From Thermomonospora catenispora (GTDB lineage: Bacteria > Actinomycetota > Actinomycetes > Streptosporangiales > Streptosporangiaceae): 64,000 bases of DNA. Position 1 is the first letter of the stretch, and every line of letters starts with the position of its first letter. Positions 20,392-29,943 of the stretch are shown piece after piece. The stretch covers positions 147,531 through 211,530 of the forward strand of contig NZ_RRYT01000001.1 in assembly GCF_006363815.1 (NCBI RefSeq), written 5' to 3'. The notes beneath the pieces are model-generated. The model made no database searches and was not told the origin of the DNA. It saw only the letters and a list, made by a program, of their open reading frames with translations. The position numbers and the translations under genes were made by a program.

Positions 20392-21624
20392 GTGGATGAG
20401 GCGGGTTTCCGAAGGCTGCTGGAGGCCGAGGGACAGGCCGTATTGGCCGAGGCCGGCCGAGGTGATCGCACCGAGCGGGGGATCTTGGCGACCGCTTCCG
20501 GACTGCGCGAGCGGTATCCGGCGGAGCTGGTGGCGACGGCGCTGACCCAACTGCGGCTGCGGGAGCGGGCGCGGGAGAAGTTCGGCGACGACGCCGCGCG
20601 CATGTACTTCACCCGGGCGGGGCTGGAGCAGGCCACCCGCCGCTGCGTGGCCGAGTACCGGGCGCGGCGGTTCGCCGGTCTGCTGACCGAGGGCGAACGG
20701 GTGCTGGAGCCGGGCTGCGGGATCGGCGCGGACCTGATCGCGCGGGCCCGGGCCGGGTGCCGGGGGGACGGGGTGGACGCCGACCCCCTGACGGCGGCGG
20801 TGGCGCAGGCCAACGTCGCGGCGCTGGGCCTGCAGGAGCTGGTCACGGTGCGGCGCGGGGACGCCGCCGCGCTCGACCCGAGCGGGTACGCGGCCGTGTT
20901 CGCCGACCCGGGCCGGCGCACCGCCCGGGGCCGGGTGTTCGATCCCGACGCCTACGAGCCCCCGCTCCGGCTGGTGCTGGAGCTGGCCGGGCGCGTCCGG
21001 GCGGGATGCGTCAAGGTCGCCCCGGGCATCCCGCACGAAAGCCTCCCCGACGGGGCCGAGGCCGAGTGGATCTCGGTGAACGGCGAGGTCAAGGAGGCCG
21101 CCCTGTGGCTCGGGGAGCTGGCCGGCCCGGTGCGGCGGCGGGCGACGCTGCTGGACGGACGCGGCCGGGAATGGACGCTGACCCCCGATCCGGCGGCGGA
21201 GGGGGCCCCGGTGCGGGAGTGGGGCCGCTATCTGTACGAGCCGGACGGCGCCGTCATCCGGGCGCACCTGGTGGCCGAGGTCGCCGCGATCGTCGACGGC
21301 GGCCTGGTGGACGAGCGCATCGCCTACCTCACCGCCGACGCGCTGACCGCCACCCCCTTCGCCCGCGCGTACGAGATCGACGAGGTGATGCCGTTCTCGG
21401 TCAAGCGGCTGCGGGCCGAGCTGCGCCGGCGCGCCCCCGGAGCGCTGACGATCAAGAAACGCGGATCGGCGGTGGACGTCGAGCGGCTGCGCCGGGAGCT
21501 GGGCTTCGGCGGCTCCCGGCGCGGCGGACGCGGCGGCGCGGGCGAGCTGACGGTGGTGCTCACCCGGATCGGCGCCGCGCCGGTCGCCGTGCTGGCCCGC
21601 CCCGCCGGCCCGCAATTCCGATAA
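20392..21624 (+). CDS. Class I SAM methyltransferase with THUMP-like domain
   Basis: Putative nucleic-acid methyltransferase of 410 residues. A helical N-terminal part ([20 protein letters not shown]) is followed by a Rossmann methyltransferase core with motif [14 protein letters not shown] at about 104-116, an acidic motif [10 protein letters not shown], and [15 protein letters not shown] in the position of a catalytic DPxR-type motif. The C-terminal part (about 330-400) is the THUMP-like region containing [21 protein letters not shown]. Family members are widespread in actinobacteria and are not characterised; RNA methylation is the best guess. The GTG at 20392 is preferred: the frame is open further upstream, but those starts fall in the CIRCE/promoter region of divergent groES. 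Confidence 0.8.
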   Translation: MDEAGFRRLLEAEGQAVLAEAGRGDRTERGILATASGLRERYPAELVATALTQLRLRERAREKFGDDAARMYFTRAGLEQATRRCVAEYRARRFAGLLTEGERVLEPGCGIGADLIARARAGCRGDGVDADPLTAAVAQANVAALGLQELVTVRRGDAAALDPSGYAAVFADPGRRTARGRVFDPDAYEPPLRLVLELAGRVRAGCVKVAPGIPHESLPDGAEAEWISVNGEVKEAALWLGELAGPVRRRATLLDGRGREWTLTPDPAAEGAPVREWGRYLYEPDGAVIRAHLVAEVAAIVDGGLVDERIAYLTADALTATPFARAYEIDEVMPFSVKRLRAELRRRAPGALTIKKRGSAVDVERLRRELGFGGSRRGGRGGAGELTVVLTRIGAAPVAVLARPAGPQFR

Positions 21625-21965
21625 CCCAAAGGACGGTCCCGCGACGCGTCATGACGACGTAAACATCAGCACGTTTTTTCACCTCGCGGAGGCCGGCGCC
21701 AAAAGGTGGTGGTAAACAAGGTGTCCGACGGACCGCGCCCCCGCCGCCCGGCCCGTCGACACCGCCAAGCGAACGGTTCGACAACAAGTCGGCAATTCCC
21801 GCGTGTGGGCCATGCGCCGACGCTCCCGGATGACAGGTGCAATCAGCAGAAGGTTCGTCTTCTCTGTTCTGCATAAAAACGCCGTCGCGCAAGTACTACA
21901 GTGAGCGGCCCAGGTTCAATGCCGCGCCCGTCCGTTCGCGCGTTCGGCACACGAAGGAGCATCGG
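21625..21965. other. 341-bp intergenic region upstream of the coiled-coil gene
   Basis: No coding frame of typical codon use. It includes an AT-richer zone (21655-21720, with a T6 run at 21674-21679) and a 10-bp palindrome CGTCATGACG at about 21646-21655, either of which could belong to a promoter or regulatory site for the downstream gene. A good ribosome site (GGAG) precedes the GTG at 21966. Confidence 0.45.
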
Positions 21966-23528
21966 GTGGAAACAAAGACCAACTTCCTGCAGACGGGGGT
22001 TCAACCGGTCTCGGACCGGATGCGGGAGTTGCTTGCCCGGGCGGCGCAGGACCATGTGCACGAGCAGCGCTCGCAGAGTCAGGTCCTCGACGAGCTCCGC
22101 CAACGCATGGAGGGCATGGAGTGGCTGCTCAGGGAGGTCCGCGAACGCGAGCTGAGCGCGCTGACCGGGCAGGTGGAGGGCGTGCGCGGCCAGGTGAGCG
22201 GGCTGGCCGTCACGCCGCCGCCGTGGGCGCAGGGGCTGGCCGAACGCATCGACGCGCTGCTGGAACGGGTCAAGCCGATCGCCGAGCTGCCCTCGCTGTG
22301 GGCCGACGTCGGCGCGATGGCCGAGCGCGTGGACGAGGGCCTGCAGCAGCTGCAGACCCTGATGGACCAGGCCCGGCACGTGCACGAGACCGCCCAGCAG
22401 TCCGCGGAGCGGCTGGAGGAGATGACCCGCCGCCTGGACCGGCTGCAAAACAGCATGGAGGCCGCCTCGGTGCGGTTCAACCGGCTCGACAAGGCGCTGG
22501 CCGAGCTGGGGCACCGGGGCGAGCAGCTGGAGCACGCGGTGCAGCAGATCGGCGGCCGGGTGGAGCGCTCGTTCGCCGAGATGGCCGAACGGGTGGAAGG
22601 CGGCCTGCACGCGGTCGACGGCCGGGTCGAGGGGATCGGCGGGCGGCTGGACGGGCTGGACGGCCGGCTGGAGGGGCTGGCCGGACGGCTGGACGGCGTC
22701 GACGACCGGGTCGAGTCGCTGCACGAGCGGGTCGGGCAGCTGCCGGCGGCGCTGGAGATGCCCGACGTGCACCGCCGGCTGGCGGAGCTGGCCCACCGGC
22801 CCGCGGCCGACCACGACCACCGCTTCGACGAGCTGGAGAAGCGGCTGTCGGAGGCGGTGGACCCGCTGCTGGAGGAGCTGCGGGCGCGGCCCGACCGGGA
22901 CGAGGTCAAGGACGCGATGGCGGTCGTCGCCGACTCCGCCCACCACGACGCCGCCCGGCGGCTGGAGGAGTTCGCGCACCGCTTCGAGGACGTGCAGGAG
23001 GACGTGCGGCGGCGGATCGAGGCGATCCACCACGAGGTGACCCGGCGGGTGGACTCCGCGCTGGAGGAGCTCACCGCGCAGGTCGACATCGTCTCCCGCC
23101 GGGTGGAGTCGGTGCACGACGACGTCACCAAGCAGGTCGAGGCGGTGCACACCGAGGTGAGCAAGCAGATGAACGGCGTGCACGACGACGTCGCCCGGCG
23201 GGTGGCCGACCTGCAGGAGGAGCTGGCCCGGCAGGTCGGCGGGATCCACCGGGAGGTCACCGCTCGGGTGGCGGGCTTCCAGGAGGAGTTCACCCGCCGG
23301 GTCGAGGGGGTGCACGCCGAGTTCGCCCAGCGCACCGAGGTGGTGCAGGCGGAGCTGGGGCGGCGTTTCGAGGGGGTCCGCCATGAGGTCGGGCAGAAGG
23401 TCGATCTCGTGCACGGCGACGTCGCCCGGCAGGTGGCCGCGGTGCACGAGGACATGCTGCGCCGGCTGACCACTTTGGAAGAATCGGTGCTGGCGCTGGC
23501 CGAGGCGCTGCTGCGCCCGCGTTCGTGA
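21966..23528 (+). CDS. Long coiled-coil protein with heptad and hendecad repeats
   Basis: Protein of 520 residues that is almost entirely predicted helix, with no signal peptide, membrane segment or enzyme motif. An N-terminal part of about 215 residues has irregular coiled coil (LLARAAQDHVHEQRSQSQVL, ERLEEMTRRLDRLQNSME). Residues 219-260 are six clean heptads of the form G-R-[VL]-[ED]-G-[ILV]-x. From about 338 to 498 there are 14 eleven-residue repeats of the form RRVEGVHxEVx, with single heptad breaks. GTG start with GGAG 6 nt upstream; the frame is open further upstream without a better start. Hendecad coiled coils are known in the Streptomyces polarity proteins Scy and FilP, so a cytoskeletal or scaffold role is possible. 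Function unknown. Confidence 0.8.
   Translation: METKTNFLQTGVQPVSDRMRELLARAAQDHVHEQRSQSQVLDELRQRMEGMEWLLREVRERELSALTGQVEGVRGQVSGLAVTPPPWAQGLAERIDALLERVKPIAELPSLWADVGAMAERVDEGLQQLQTLMDQARHVHETAQQSAERLEEMTRRLDRLQNSMEAASVRFNRLDKALAELGHRGEQLEHAVQQIGGRVERSFAEMAERVEGGLHAVDGRVEGIGGRLDGLDGRLEGLAGRLDGVDDRVESLHERVGQLPAALEMPDVHRRLAELAHRPAADHDHRFDELEKRLSEAVDPLLEELRARPDRDEVKDAMAVVADSAHHDAARRLEEFAHRFEDVQEDVRRRIEAIHHEVTRRVDSALEELTAQVDIVSRRVESVHDDVTKQVEAVHTEVSKQMNGVHDDVARRVADLQEELARQVGGIHREVTARVAGFQEEFTRRVEGVHAEFAQRTEVVQAELGRRFEGVRHEVGQKVDLVHGDVARQVAAVHEDMLRRLTTLEESVLALAEALLRPRS
22977..23459 (+). repeat. Tandem 33-bp (11-residue) repeats in the coiled-coil gene
   Basis: Fourteen hendecads such as RRVESVHDDVT, KQVEAVHTEVS and KQMNGVHDDVA, interrupted once by a seven-residue unit (AQVDIVS, residues 371-377). 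Hydrophobic residues recur at positions 3, 6 and 10, with mostly His at 7. At the DNA level the units are diverged, so the periodicity is maintained at the protein level. Confidence 0.85.
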
Positions 23529-23759
23529 TCTTTTTCGGCGCCTCCGCCGCGGCGATGCGACGCCATGTCCGTTTCCAGCCGTAATCGACGGCGGTGTTTT
23601 CGGTTGAACGGATCCTCCGACGTCGACCGCCGTCCGCCCCTTATGTCCGACAATAGGGGAGGCCGTCCGTTCATCGGCCGCATTCTCGGACCGGAGCGTG
23701 CATTTCGCTCCGTTCCGGCTTGGCAAAATCGCTCCCAATACCGTTCGGAATCCGTTTTG

Positions 23760-24704
23760 ATGGATCTCGTGACCCGTTCCCAGGCATCCGGACCACCGGC
23801 GCAGGCGCCACCGCCTCCCGGCGAGCAGACGCTGCGCTGGGTGGAGCAGTGCCTCGGCCCGGGCGCCGAGGTGAAGATGGTCCGCCCGCTGGGCGGCGCC
23901 CAGCACGTCAATCACGCCCTGTTGGTGGCCAGCCGCTTCGGCAGCGTGCACCGGCTGGTGCTGCGCCGATGGACCGGACGCGACCGCGCCGCCTGGGATG
24001 CGGAATTCTCCCCGGAACGGGAGATCGCCGCGCTGGCCCTGCTGGCGGGCTGCGAGCTGCCCACCCCCGAGCTGGTGGCGGCCGACCCGGCCGGCGCCCA
24101 CTGCGACGCGCCCGCGCTGCTGATCACCCGGCTGATCGGTCATCCGGCCCGGCCGGGTCCCGACGACCTGCCCGAGTACCTGATCCAGCTGGCCGCCGCG
24201 CTGCTGTCGGTGCATCCGCTGCACGGCGCCGCCACCATGCCGCCGTACGTGCCCGCCAACCGGCTCGAGGTACGGCTGCCGCCCAAGCACGCCGCCCGCC
24301 CCGAGCTGTGGGAACGCGCGTTCGACCTGGCCGCGGCCCCGGCGCCGGAGGCCGCGCCGTGCTTCATCCACCGCGACTACCGCCCGGACAACACCCTGTG
24401 GTCCTACGGCCGCCTCACCGGCGTCGTCGACTGGTCCACCGCCTCCTACGGCCCGGCCGCGGTCGACATCGCCCAGATGCGCTGGTCGCTGGCCGTGCAG
24501 TACGGCCGGACCGCCGCCGAGGAGTTCCTGAGCGCCTTCGACCGGGTCTCCGGCGGCTACGTCCACGATCCGTACTGGGACCTGCGCACCCTGCTGGACG
24601 TGCTCCCCGAGGCCCCCGACCGCGTCCTCCCCGAGCCCTGGGTCCTCGCCCTGGAGGACCATCTGGCCTCGGTGCTGTCCCACCTGGGCGCCTCGACCCG
24701 CTGA
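23760..24704 (+). CDS. Aminoglycoside phosphotransferase-fold kinase
   Basis: APH/choline-kinase-like ATP-dependent phosphotransferase of 314 residues. The N-lobe contains MVRPLGGAQHVNHALLV; the C-lobe has the Brenner motif HRDYRPDNTLW (catalytic Asp206, Asn211) and GVVDWSTASYG with metal-binding Asp224. The substrate cannot be told from sequence; the family includes sugar, choline and antibiotic kinases, and this isolated copy is not evidence of resistance. The ATG at 23760 is chosen since upstream codons to 23565 are AT-richer and unlike the family; GTG at 23769 is an alternative. It ends 40 nt from the convergent tsaD stop. Confidence 0.82.
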   Translation: MDLVTRSQASGPPAQAPPPPGEQTLRWVEQCLGPGAEVKMVRPLGGAQHVNHALLVASRFGSVHRLVLRRWTGRDRAAWDAEFSPEREIAALALLAGCELPTPELVAADPAGAHCDAPALLITRLIGHPARPGPDDLPEYLIQLAAALLSVHPLHGAATMPPYVPANRLEVRLPPKHAARPELWERAFDLAAAPAPEAAPCFIHRDYRPDNTLWSYGRLTGVVDWSTASYGPAAVDIAQMRWSLAVQYGRTAAEEFLSAFDRVSGGYVHDPYWDLRTLLDVLPEAPDRVLPEPWVLALEDHLASVLSHLGASTR

Positions 24705-24744
24705 GCCCGGCGCGGCGCACGAGTCCCCACGGCCCGGCCCCGGC

Positions 24745-25782
24745 TCACACCTTGACGGTGGTGACGGGGAGCGCCGAGTCGGCGGGCAGGTCGAGGGCGG
24801 AGGGGGTCAGTCCGGCGGCGACGAGCTCGGCGCCCAAGGCGGCGACCATGGCGCCGTTGTCGGTGCAGAGCTTGGGGCGGGGCACGCGCAGGCGGACGCC
24901 GGCGGCCTCGCAGCGCTCGGCGGCCAGGGCGCGCAGCCGGGAGTTGGCGGCGACTCCGCCGCCGATGAGCAGGTCCTTGACGCCGTGCTCCCGGCAGGCG
25001 GCCAGGGCCTTGGCGGTCAGCACGTCGACCACCGCCTCCTGGAAGGAGGCCGCGACGTCGGCGACGGGGACCGGCTCGCCGGCGCGCTCCCGGGCCTCGA
25101 TCCAGCGGGCCACGGCGGTCTTCAGGCCGGAGAAGGAGAAGTCATAGGTGCCGTCGTCGTACTTGCCGCGGGGGAAGGCGATGGCGGCCGGATCGCCTTC
25201 CCGGGCCCGCCGGTCGATCAGCGGTCCGCCGGGGAAGCCCAGCCCCAGGATCCGGGCGATCTTGTCGAACGCCTCGCCGGCGGCGTCGTCCACGGTGGCG
25301 CCGAGCGGACGCACGTCGGCGGCCACGTCGGGCACCAGCAGCAGCGAGGAGTGCCCGCCGGAGACCAGCAGGGCGATGCACGGCTTGGGCAACGGGCCGT
25401 GCTCGAGCTGGTCGACGGCCACATGGGCGGCCAGATGGTTGACCCCGTACAGCGGCTTGCCCAGCGCCAGCGCGTACGCCTTGGCGGCGGCCACCCCCAC
25501 CAGCAGCGCGCCCGCCAGGCCGGGGCCGGCGGTCACCGCGATGGCGTCGACGTCGTCGAACGCCACGCCCGCCTGCTCCAGGGCGCGTTCCACGGTGGGC
25601 CCCATGGCCTCCAGGTGAGCGCGTGAGGCGACCTCGGGCACCACGCCGCCGAACCGGGCGTGCTCGTCCACGCTGGAGGCGACCGCGTCGGCCAGCAGGG
25701 TGGTGCCGCGGACGATGCCGACCCCGGTCTCGTCGCAGGACGTCTCGATGCCCAGCACCAGCGGTTCGGAATCACGGATCAC
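24745..25782 (-). CDS. tsaD: tRNA threonylcarbamoyladenosine transferase TsaD
   Basis: Transfers the threonylcarbamoyl group from TC-AMP to A37 of ANN-decoding tRNAs, as the catalytic part of the TsaB-TsaD-TsaE complex. The 345-residue ASKHA-fold protein has the metal-binding H-x3-H (NHLAAH, His116 and His120), [11 protein letters not shown], the nucleotide loop [10 protein letters not shown] and the C-terminal [11 protein letters not shown] and CTDNGAMVA. Start and rimI stop overlap by 4 nt (ATGA), in the order tsaB-rimI-tsaD. Confidence 0.99.
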   Translation of the reverse strand: MIRDSEPLVLGIETSCDETGVGIVRGTTLLADAVASSVDEHARFGGVVPEVASRAHLEAMGPTVERALEQAGVAFDDVDAIAVTAGPGLAGALLVGVAAAKAYALALGKPLYGVNHLAAHVAVDQLEHGPLPKPCIALLVSGGHSSLLLVPDVAADVRPLGATVDDAAGEAFDKIARILGLGFPGGPLIDRRAREGDPAAIAFPRGKYDDGTYDFSFSGLKTAVARWIEARERAGEPVPVADVAASFQEAVVDVLTAKALAACREHGVKDLLIGGGVAANSRLRALAAERCEAAGVRLRVPRPKLCTDNGAMVAALGAELVAAGLTPSALDLPADSALPVTTVKV

Positions 25783-26279
25783 TGTGCGTTCCCCCTCGCG
25801 AAGCCGAACGGCCGGGCGCCGGCGCCGCCGAGGCGGCGGCGCATCACCACGGCGTCCACGCCGGTCGGCTGGTAGTAGCGCTTGCGCAGGCCGATGCGCT
25901 CGAATCCGAACCGCTCATACAGCACGCGCGCCCGGTCGTTGTCGGCCCGGACCTCCAGGAAGACCTCGGTGCAGCCGCGCCGCCCGGCCTCGGCCAGCAG
26001 CTCGGTCAGCAGCGCCGCGCCCACTCCCCGCCCCTGGTGGGAGGGCCGGACCGCGATCGTCTGCACATCGCCCTGTTCCCCGGCGGCGGCCAGCCCGGCG
26101 TAGCCGACGATCGCGCCGGGCGGGTCCTCGGCGACCACGTAGTACCGGGTGTTCGGCTGCTGGGCCAGCTCACCGCGCATCATCTGCTCGCTCCAGGCGT
26201 CCTGGGGGAACAGCTCCCGCTCCAGCGCCAGCACGGCGGGCAGATCGTCGACGGTCATCGTCCGGAGCACGGCGGTCAT
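25779..26279 (-). CDS. rimI: GNAT N-acetyltransferase RimI (ribosomal S18 type)
   Basis: Acetyl-CoA-dependent N-alpha-acetyltransferase of 166 residues. Acetyl-CoA loop [15 protein letters not shown] at about 78-92, core strand [18 protein letters not shown], and C-terminal [21 protein letters not shown], which is typical of RimI. ATG at 26279 overlaps the tsaB stop by 4 nt. The frame is open far upstream, but only this start gives a GNAT N-terminus ([19 protein letters not shown]). The tsaB-rimI-tsaD order matches M. tuberculosis Rv3421c-Rv3419c. Confidence 0.95.
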   Translation of the reverse strand: MTAVLRTMTVDDLPAVLALERELFPQDAWSEQMMRGELAQQPNTRYYVVAEDPPGAIVGYAGLAAAGEQGDVQTIAVRPSHQGRGVGAALLTELLAEAGRRGCTEVFLEVRADNDRARVLYERFGFERIGLRKRYYQPTGVDAVVMRRRLGGAGARPFGFARGNAQ

Positions 26280-26968
26280 GGCCGGGTCACCTTCTTGCGC
26301 GGACCGGGGGTGCGGGCGTCCGGACGACGCAGATACAGCGGCCGGGGAGGCAGCAGCGGCGGGCCCGCGGCCCCGCTCAGCCGGGCCACCGTCAGCTCGG
26401 CCAGCGCGGCCGCCGACGGCAGCAGCGGGGCCGGGTCGCCCGTGACGCCCAGCTCCTTGGGGTACAGGGCGGCGCCCTCGCCGATCACCGGCAGTCCGCC
26501 CGGCTCGATGCCGAGGGCGGCGGGGACCTCGGCGGGCGGGCCGACCGCCGGTTCGGTGGCGCGGACGCGGGCGGAGTCGTACCGCGCCCAGTACACCTCC
26601 TTGCGGCGCGCGTCGGTGGCCACCACGAACGGCTCGTCCCGGCCGGAGGCCCAGGCGATCGCGTCCAGCGTGCACACCCCGTGCACGGGGATCTTCAGCG
26701 CGTCGCCGAGCGAGGCGGCGGTGACCAGGCCGACCCGCAGCCCGGTGTAGGGCCCCGGCCCGACGCCGACGGCCACGGCGCTCAGGTCGGCCGGCGCGGC
26801 GCCGGCCTCGGCGAGCACGCCGCCGATGGACGGGGTGAGCACTTCGGCGTGGCGGCGGGCGTCGACCGTCTCGGCCACGGCGCGGGGACGCACCCCCTCG
26901 CCGGGGATCCATTCATACAGCGCGACGGTGACCGCGGCGGTGGCGGTGTCGAAAGCCAGGACCAGCAC
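26276..26968 (-). CDS. tsaB: tRNA t6A biosynthesis protein TsaB
   Basis: Inactive paralog and scaffold of TsaD in the t6A complex. The 230-residue protein has the ASKHA N-terminus MLVLAFDTATAAVTVAL, the dimer helix with VGVGPGPYTGLRVGLVTAAS and the AWASGRDEPFVVATDARR strand. It lacks the TsaD metal-binding histidines, as expected. First gene of the overlapping tsaB-rimI-tsaD set; the upstream stop (27011) is 42 nt away, so the DUF3558-like gene may be in the same transcript. Confidence 0.96.
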   Translation of the reverse strand: MLVLAFDTATAAVTVALYEWIPGEGVRPRAVAETVDARRHAEVLTPSIGGVLAEAGAAPADLSAVAVGVGPGPYTGLRVGLVTAASLGDALKIPVHGVCTLDAIAWASGRDEPFVVATDARRKEVYWARYDSARVRATEPAVGPPAEVPAALGIEPGGLPVIGEGAALYPKELGVTGDPAPLLPSAAALAELTVARLSGAAGPPLLPPRPLYLRRPDARTPGPRKKVTRP

Positions 26969-27010
26969 GGCCTCTCAGCCTAGTGGTCCCGGGGCGGGGG
27001 CGGTTCCCGC

Positions 27011-27895
27011 TCAGCCGGTGGCGTCGAGGACGGTCACCGCCTCCTTGGCGGCGGCGATGGCGCCGTCGATGGCCTTGCCGGCCGACAGCTCGGTGCCGCC
27101 GTCGGTGCCCGAGTAGTGCACGGTGACCAGCACGTTGCCGGTGCGGACGTTGACGACGGCCTCACCGGAGCCCTGCGACTCGTCCACCGAGTAGATCGCG
27201 TAGGCCTCCTCGCCGACGCCCTCCACGACCCGCTTGGTCTTCAGATCGTGCCCGACCAGCAGCGACTTGCCGGACTGGTCGGCCTGCCGCTCGGTCTGGA
27301 AGGTCTCCCCGGCCACGTCGGCTCCGGAGCGTCCGTTCGCGCCGGCGATGGCGCGCAGCTCGACGGTCAGCACCCGCTTGTTCCTGCCGACGTAGGAACC
27401 CCACACGCACTGGTTCTGCCGGTCGCTGGCCTGGTAGCTGTCCGACTGGGTGCGGTCGGCCTTCGGCGCCAGGTCGGAGGCGAGCTCGTCGCCGATGACG
27501 GTGCAGGCGTCGGGGACGGAGGACCGCTCGTCGTGCGACTCGGCGCCGGCGTCGGCGGCCCCGGTGGCGGCGACGCCGCCGGTCGACCGGCCGTCGCCGC
27601 CCATGTTCAGCACCAGGAAGACGGCCAGGATGCAGATCGCGACCCCGCCGACCGCGCCGAGCAGCGCGGCGGCCAGCCGGCGGCGCGGCGGCCGGTTGTG
27701 CACGATCCGGTGGCTTCCGCTGCCGCCGCGCGGATAGCCGCCGCCGGCGCGTCGGTACGAACGGTCGCCGGAGCGGCGGTACGACCCGCCGTCGTCGTAA
27801 CCCCGGCCACGATGCTCGCCAGAGCGGCCGTACCCGCCGGTCCGGTAGCCGCCGCTGGAGGCACGGCGTCCGCCGCTGCGATGGTTTCCACTCAC
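27011..27895 (-). CDS. Membrane-anchored protein with DUF3558-like outer domain
   Basis: Uncharacterised protein of about 294 residues. The N-terminal 70 residues are a low-complexity Gly/Arg/Tyr/Ser-rich cytoplasmic tail (repeats such as GGYRTGGYGRSGEHRGRG), then one membrane helix (LAAALLGAVGGVAICILAVFLVL) and a secreted domain. Two conserved-looking cysteines in PDACTVIGDELASDL and RQNQCVWGSYV and the pattern of the domain resemble DUF3558 of actinobacterial lipoproteins, though without a lipobox. The GTG at 27895 (AGGGG 8 nt upstream) is preferred over the GTG at 27904. It lies between tsaE and tsaB, a site with no such gene in mycobacteria. Confidence 0.65.
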   Translation of the reverse strand: MSGNHRSGGRRASSGGYRTGGYGRSGEHRGRGYDDGGSYRRSGDRSYRRAGGGYPRGGSGSHRIVHNRPPRRRLAAALLGAVGGVAICILAVFLVLNMGGDGRSTGGVAATGAADAGAESHDERSSVPDACTVIGDELASDLAPKADRTQSDSYQASDRQNQCVWGSYVGRNKRVLTVELRAIAGANGRSGADVAGETFQTERQADQSGKSLLVGHDLKTKRVVEGVGEEAYAIYSVDESQGSGEAVVNVRTGNVLVTVHYSGTDGGTELSAGKAIDGAIAAAKEAVTVLDATG

Positions 27896-28011
27896 CGGGC
27901 TCACCCCTGGCTGAGATTTGGATCACTAGGTGGGGTCGTTCCGGCAAAGATTAAGGCATGGTGTGGTAAAGAAGACATCCACACCCCCGAAAACCGCATT
28001 TCCAGAGGCTG

Positions 28012-28551
28012 TCAGCCCAATGCGGCGGGCAGACCGGCCCACCGTGCCCCGATTCCCGCAACTTTCACGGTGCGTTCCTCGGTCTCCTCGTCATCGCGGA
28101 TGATCACGACTTCGAGCCGATCTTCGGAAAGCCCCTCCGCGAGGCCCGCGCCCCATTCCACCACCGTCACCGACTCGGTCGTCGAGGCGTCCAGATCCAG
28201 ATCGTCCAGTTCGGCGAAACCGCCCAGCCGATAGGCGTCCACGTGCACCAGCGCCGGTCCGTCGCCCAGGGACGGATGCACCCGGGCGATCACGAACGTC
28301 GGCGAGGTGATCGGCCCGCGGACCTTCAGCCCCTCCCCGATGCCCTGGGTGAGCGTGGTCTTCCCGGCCCCCAGGTCCCCCGACAGCACCAGCAGGTCGC
28401 CGGCGCGCAACAGCCCGGCCAGCCGTATCCCCAGCTCCCGCATCGCCTCGGCGGTGGGGATGCGGAGCACCACCGCCCGTCGGGCGTCCTCGGCGGCCCG
28501 CTCCACCTCCGCGTGGGCGGCCTCGTCACGTGCAGCGCGGTCGTTCATCAT
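28012..28551 (-). CDS. tsaE: tRNA t6A biosynthesis ATPase TsaE
   Basis: P-loop ATPase of 179 residues that drives turnover of the TsaB-TsaD complex. Walker A GDLGAGKTTLTQG at 58-70, switch-like TSPTFVIARVH, LVHVDAYRLGG with the family Asp, and ESVTVVEWG near the Walker B end. The first 25 residues are a charged extension not common to the family; starts slightly downstream are possible. Separated from tsaB-rimI-tsaD by the DUF3558-like gene. Confidence 0.96.
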   Translation of the reverse strand: MMNDRAARDEAAHAEVERAAEDARRAVVLRIPTAEAMRELGIRLAGLLRAGDLLVLSGDLGAGKTTLTQGIGEGLKVRGPITSPTFVIARVHPSLGDGPALVHVDAYRLGGFAELDDLDLDASTTESVTVVEWGAGLAEGLSEDRLEVVIIRDDEETEERTVKVAGIGARWAGLPAALG

Positions 28552-28820
28552 GCACCTCCGAGGAGATCCCGCCCGATGGGGCGGGGAAGGATCAGGGCCC
28601 TGCCGGGCGCGACGGCGGGGCGTCCCCCTCGCCGCGGCCGTCGCCGACCATCGTTCCGCACCGGGACGCCCTCGTCCGCCTCGGACGGGGCGTCACGACG
28701 GCCCGGCCCGCCGGAGCGGGCGTCCCCATGCCTTCTACCCGGCACGCGGGCCCCGGCGCGACGTCGGCCCGCCGGACGCGAGGAGACCGGGGAGACCCCG
28801 GACGCGGGGCCGCCCGCGCA

Positions 28821-29915
28821 TCACGCGGAACGTTCCTCGGCGGCGGGCCGGACGCGGGCGATGAGCCGGCGCAGCCCTCCGGTGACCATGCCCGGATGCT
28901 CCAGCGGCAGCACATGCCCGGCGTCGGTCACCTCGACCAGCTCGCTGCCGGGCATCGCCTCGGCCATCCGGCGGCCGTGCTCGGGCGGCGTCAGCCCGTC
29001 CCGGCCGCCCACCATGACCAGAGTCGGGACGCGGCCGATCGCCTCCAGCGCCGCGCTCTTGTCATGCGCCATCAGGGCCGGGTAGAACTCGGCGATCACG
29101 TCGATGGGGGTGGCCCTGATCATCTGCTCCAGGAAGTCCACCACCGACGGGCTGATCGCGGCGTCGGCGAACGCCATCCGCCGGGTCACCATGAACGCCA
29201 GGTCGGCGCCCAGCGCCCGGGCCCGGTCCACCAGCGCGGGAGTGCGGCTCAGCCCGCGGAGCGCCCCGCCGGCCAGCGGCTGCACCAGCCGGGCCAGCGC
29301 CGGCGGCAGCCCCAGCGTCATCTCCGCCAGCCGCCCGGCGGAGGTGTTGATCAACGCCACCGCGGCGATCCGGTCGCCGAACAGCTCCGGACGGGCGCCG
29401 GCCAACGCCATGATCGACATGCCGCCCATGGAGTGCCCGACCAGCAGCACCGGCTCATCCGGCCGGGTGGCGGCGCGCAACACCGCATGCAGGTCCTCGC
29501 CGGTCTGGTCGACGGTGGCGCGCCGCGGATCGCCGCGTCCGGAGCGCCCGTGGCTGCGCTGGTCCCAGAACACCAGCCGCAGCGGCCCGGGAACGCTCCT
29601 GACCAGGTCGCGGCGCTGGTAGTGCCACACGTCCTGATTGAGGGCGTAGCCGTGACAGAACACCACGGTCAGCGGGGCGACGGCATCGCCGGGGTGCTCG
29701 TCGATCTCCACGTGCAGCGGCACCCCGTCGTCGGCGTGCACGGTCAGCGGCCTGCCGCGCAGCTCACCGAACGGCTCGTCGGCCTCCGGATCGGGTCCGA
29801 ACCGGCGGCGACCGACGATGAAATGCCGCACCCCCACCGCCACGCCGATCCCGGCCGCGCCGACGCCGGCGATCGCCCCGGCGATGCCCAGCCGCCGCTT
29901 GTTCCTGCCGTCCAT
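28821..29915 (-). CDS. Alpha/beta hydrolase, membrane-anchored
   Basis: Serine hydrolase of 364 residues from the ATG at 29915 (GGGAGG, 7-nt spacer). A single hydrophobic N-terminal segment (IAGAIAGVGAAGIGVAVGV, 11-29) suggests an anchor or signal. The hydrolase core has the oxyanion FCHGYALNQ, nucleophile Ser162 in VGHSMGGMS, acid Asp in GGRDGLTPPEHG and catalytic His in DAGHVLPLEHP. Substrate unknown; esterase or lipase activity is the family norm. It sits between alr and tsaE, where M. tuberculosis has Rv3422c-Rv3423c neighbours and many actinobacteria have this same hydrolase. Confidence 0.85.
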   Translation of the reverse strand: MDGRNKRRLGIAGAIAGVGAAGIGVAVGVRHFIVGRRRFGPDPEADEPFGELRGRPLTVHADDGVPLHVEIDEHPGDAVAPLTVVFCHGYALNQDVWHYQRRDLVRSVPGPLRLVFWDQRSHGRSGRGDPRRATVDQTGEDLHAVLRAATRPDEPVLLVGHSMGGMSIMALAGARPELFGDRIAAVALINTSAGRLAEMTLGLPPALARLVQPLAGGALRGLSRTPALVDRARALGADLAFMVTRRMAFADAAISPSVVDFLEQMIRATPIDVIAEFYPALMAHDKSAALEAIGRVPTLVMVGGRDGLTPPEHGRRMAEAMPGSELVEVTDAGHVLPLEHPGMVTGGLRRLIARVRPAAEERSA

Positions 29916-29943
29916 GCACGGTCCTCCCGCCGAACGGCGGGCG

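Noticed and set aside
23760-24704. Aminoglycoside resistance gene
   Set aside because: The APH fold is shared by many metabolic kinases, and nothing in the context or sequence indicates an antibiotic substrate.
28552-28820. Small gene between tsaE and the alpha/beta hydrolase
   Set aside because: Short open frames exist in several phases, but all are Arg/Pro-rich with no ribosome site or conserved pattern.
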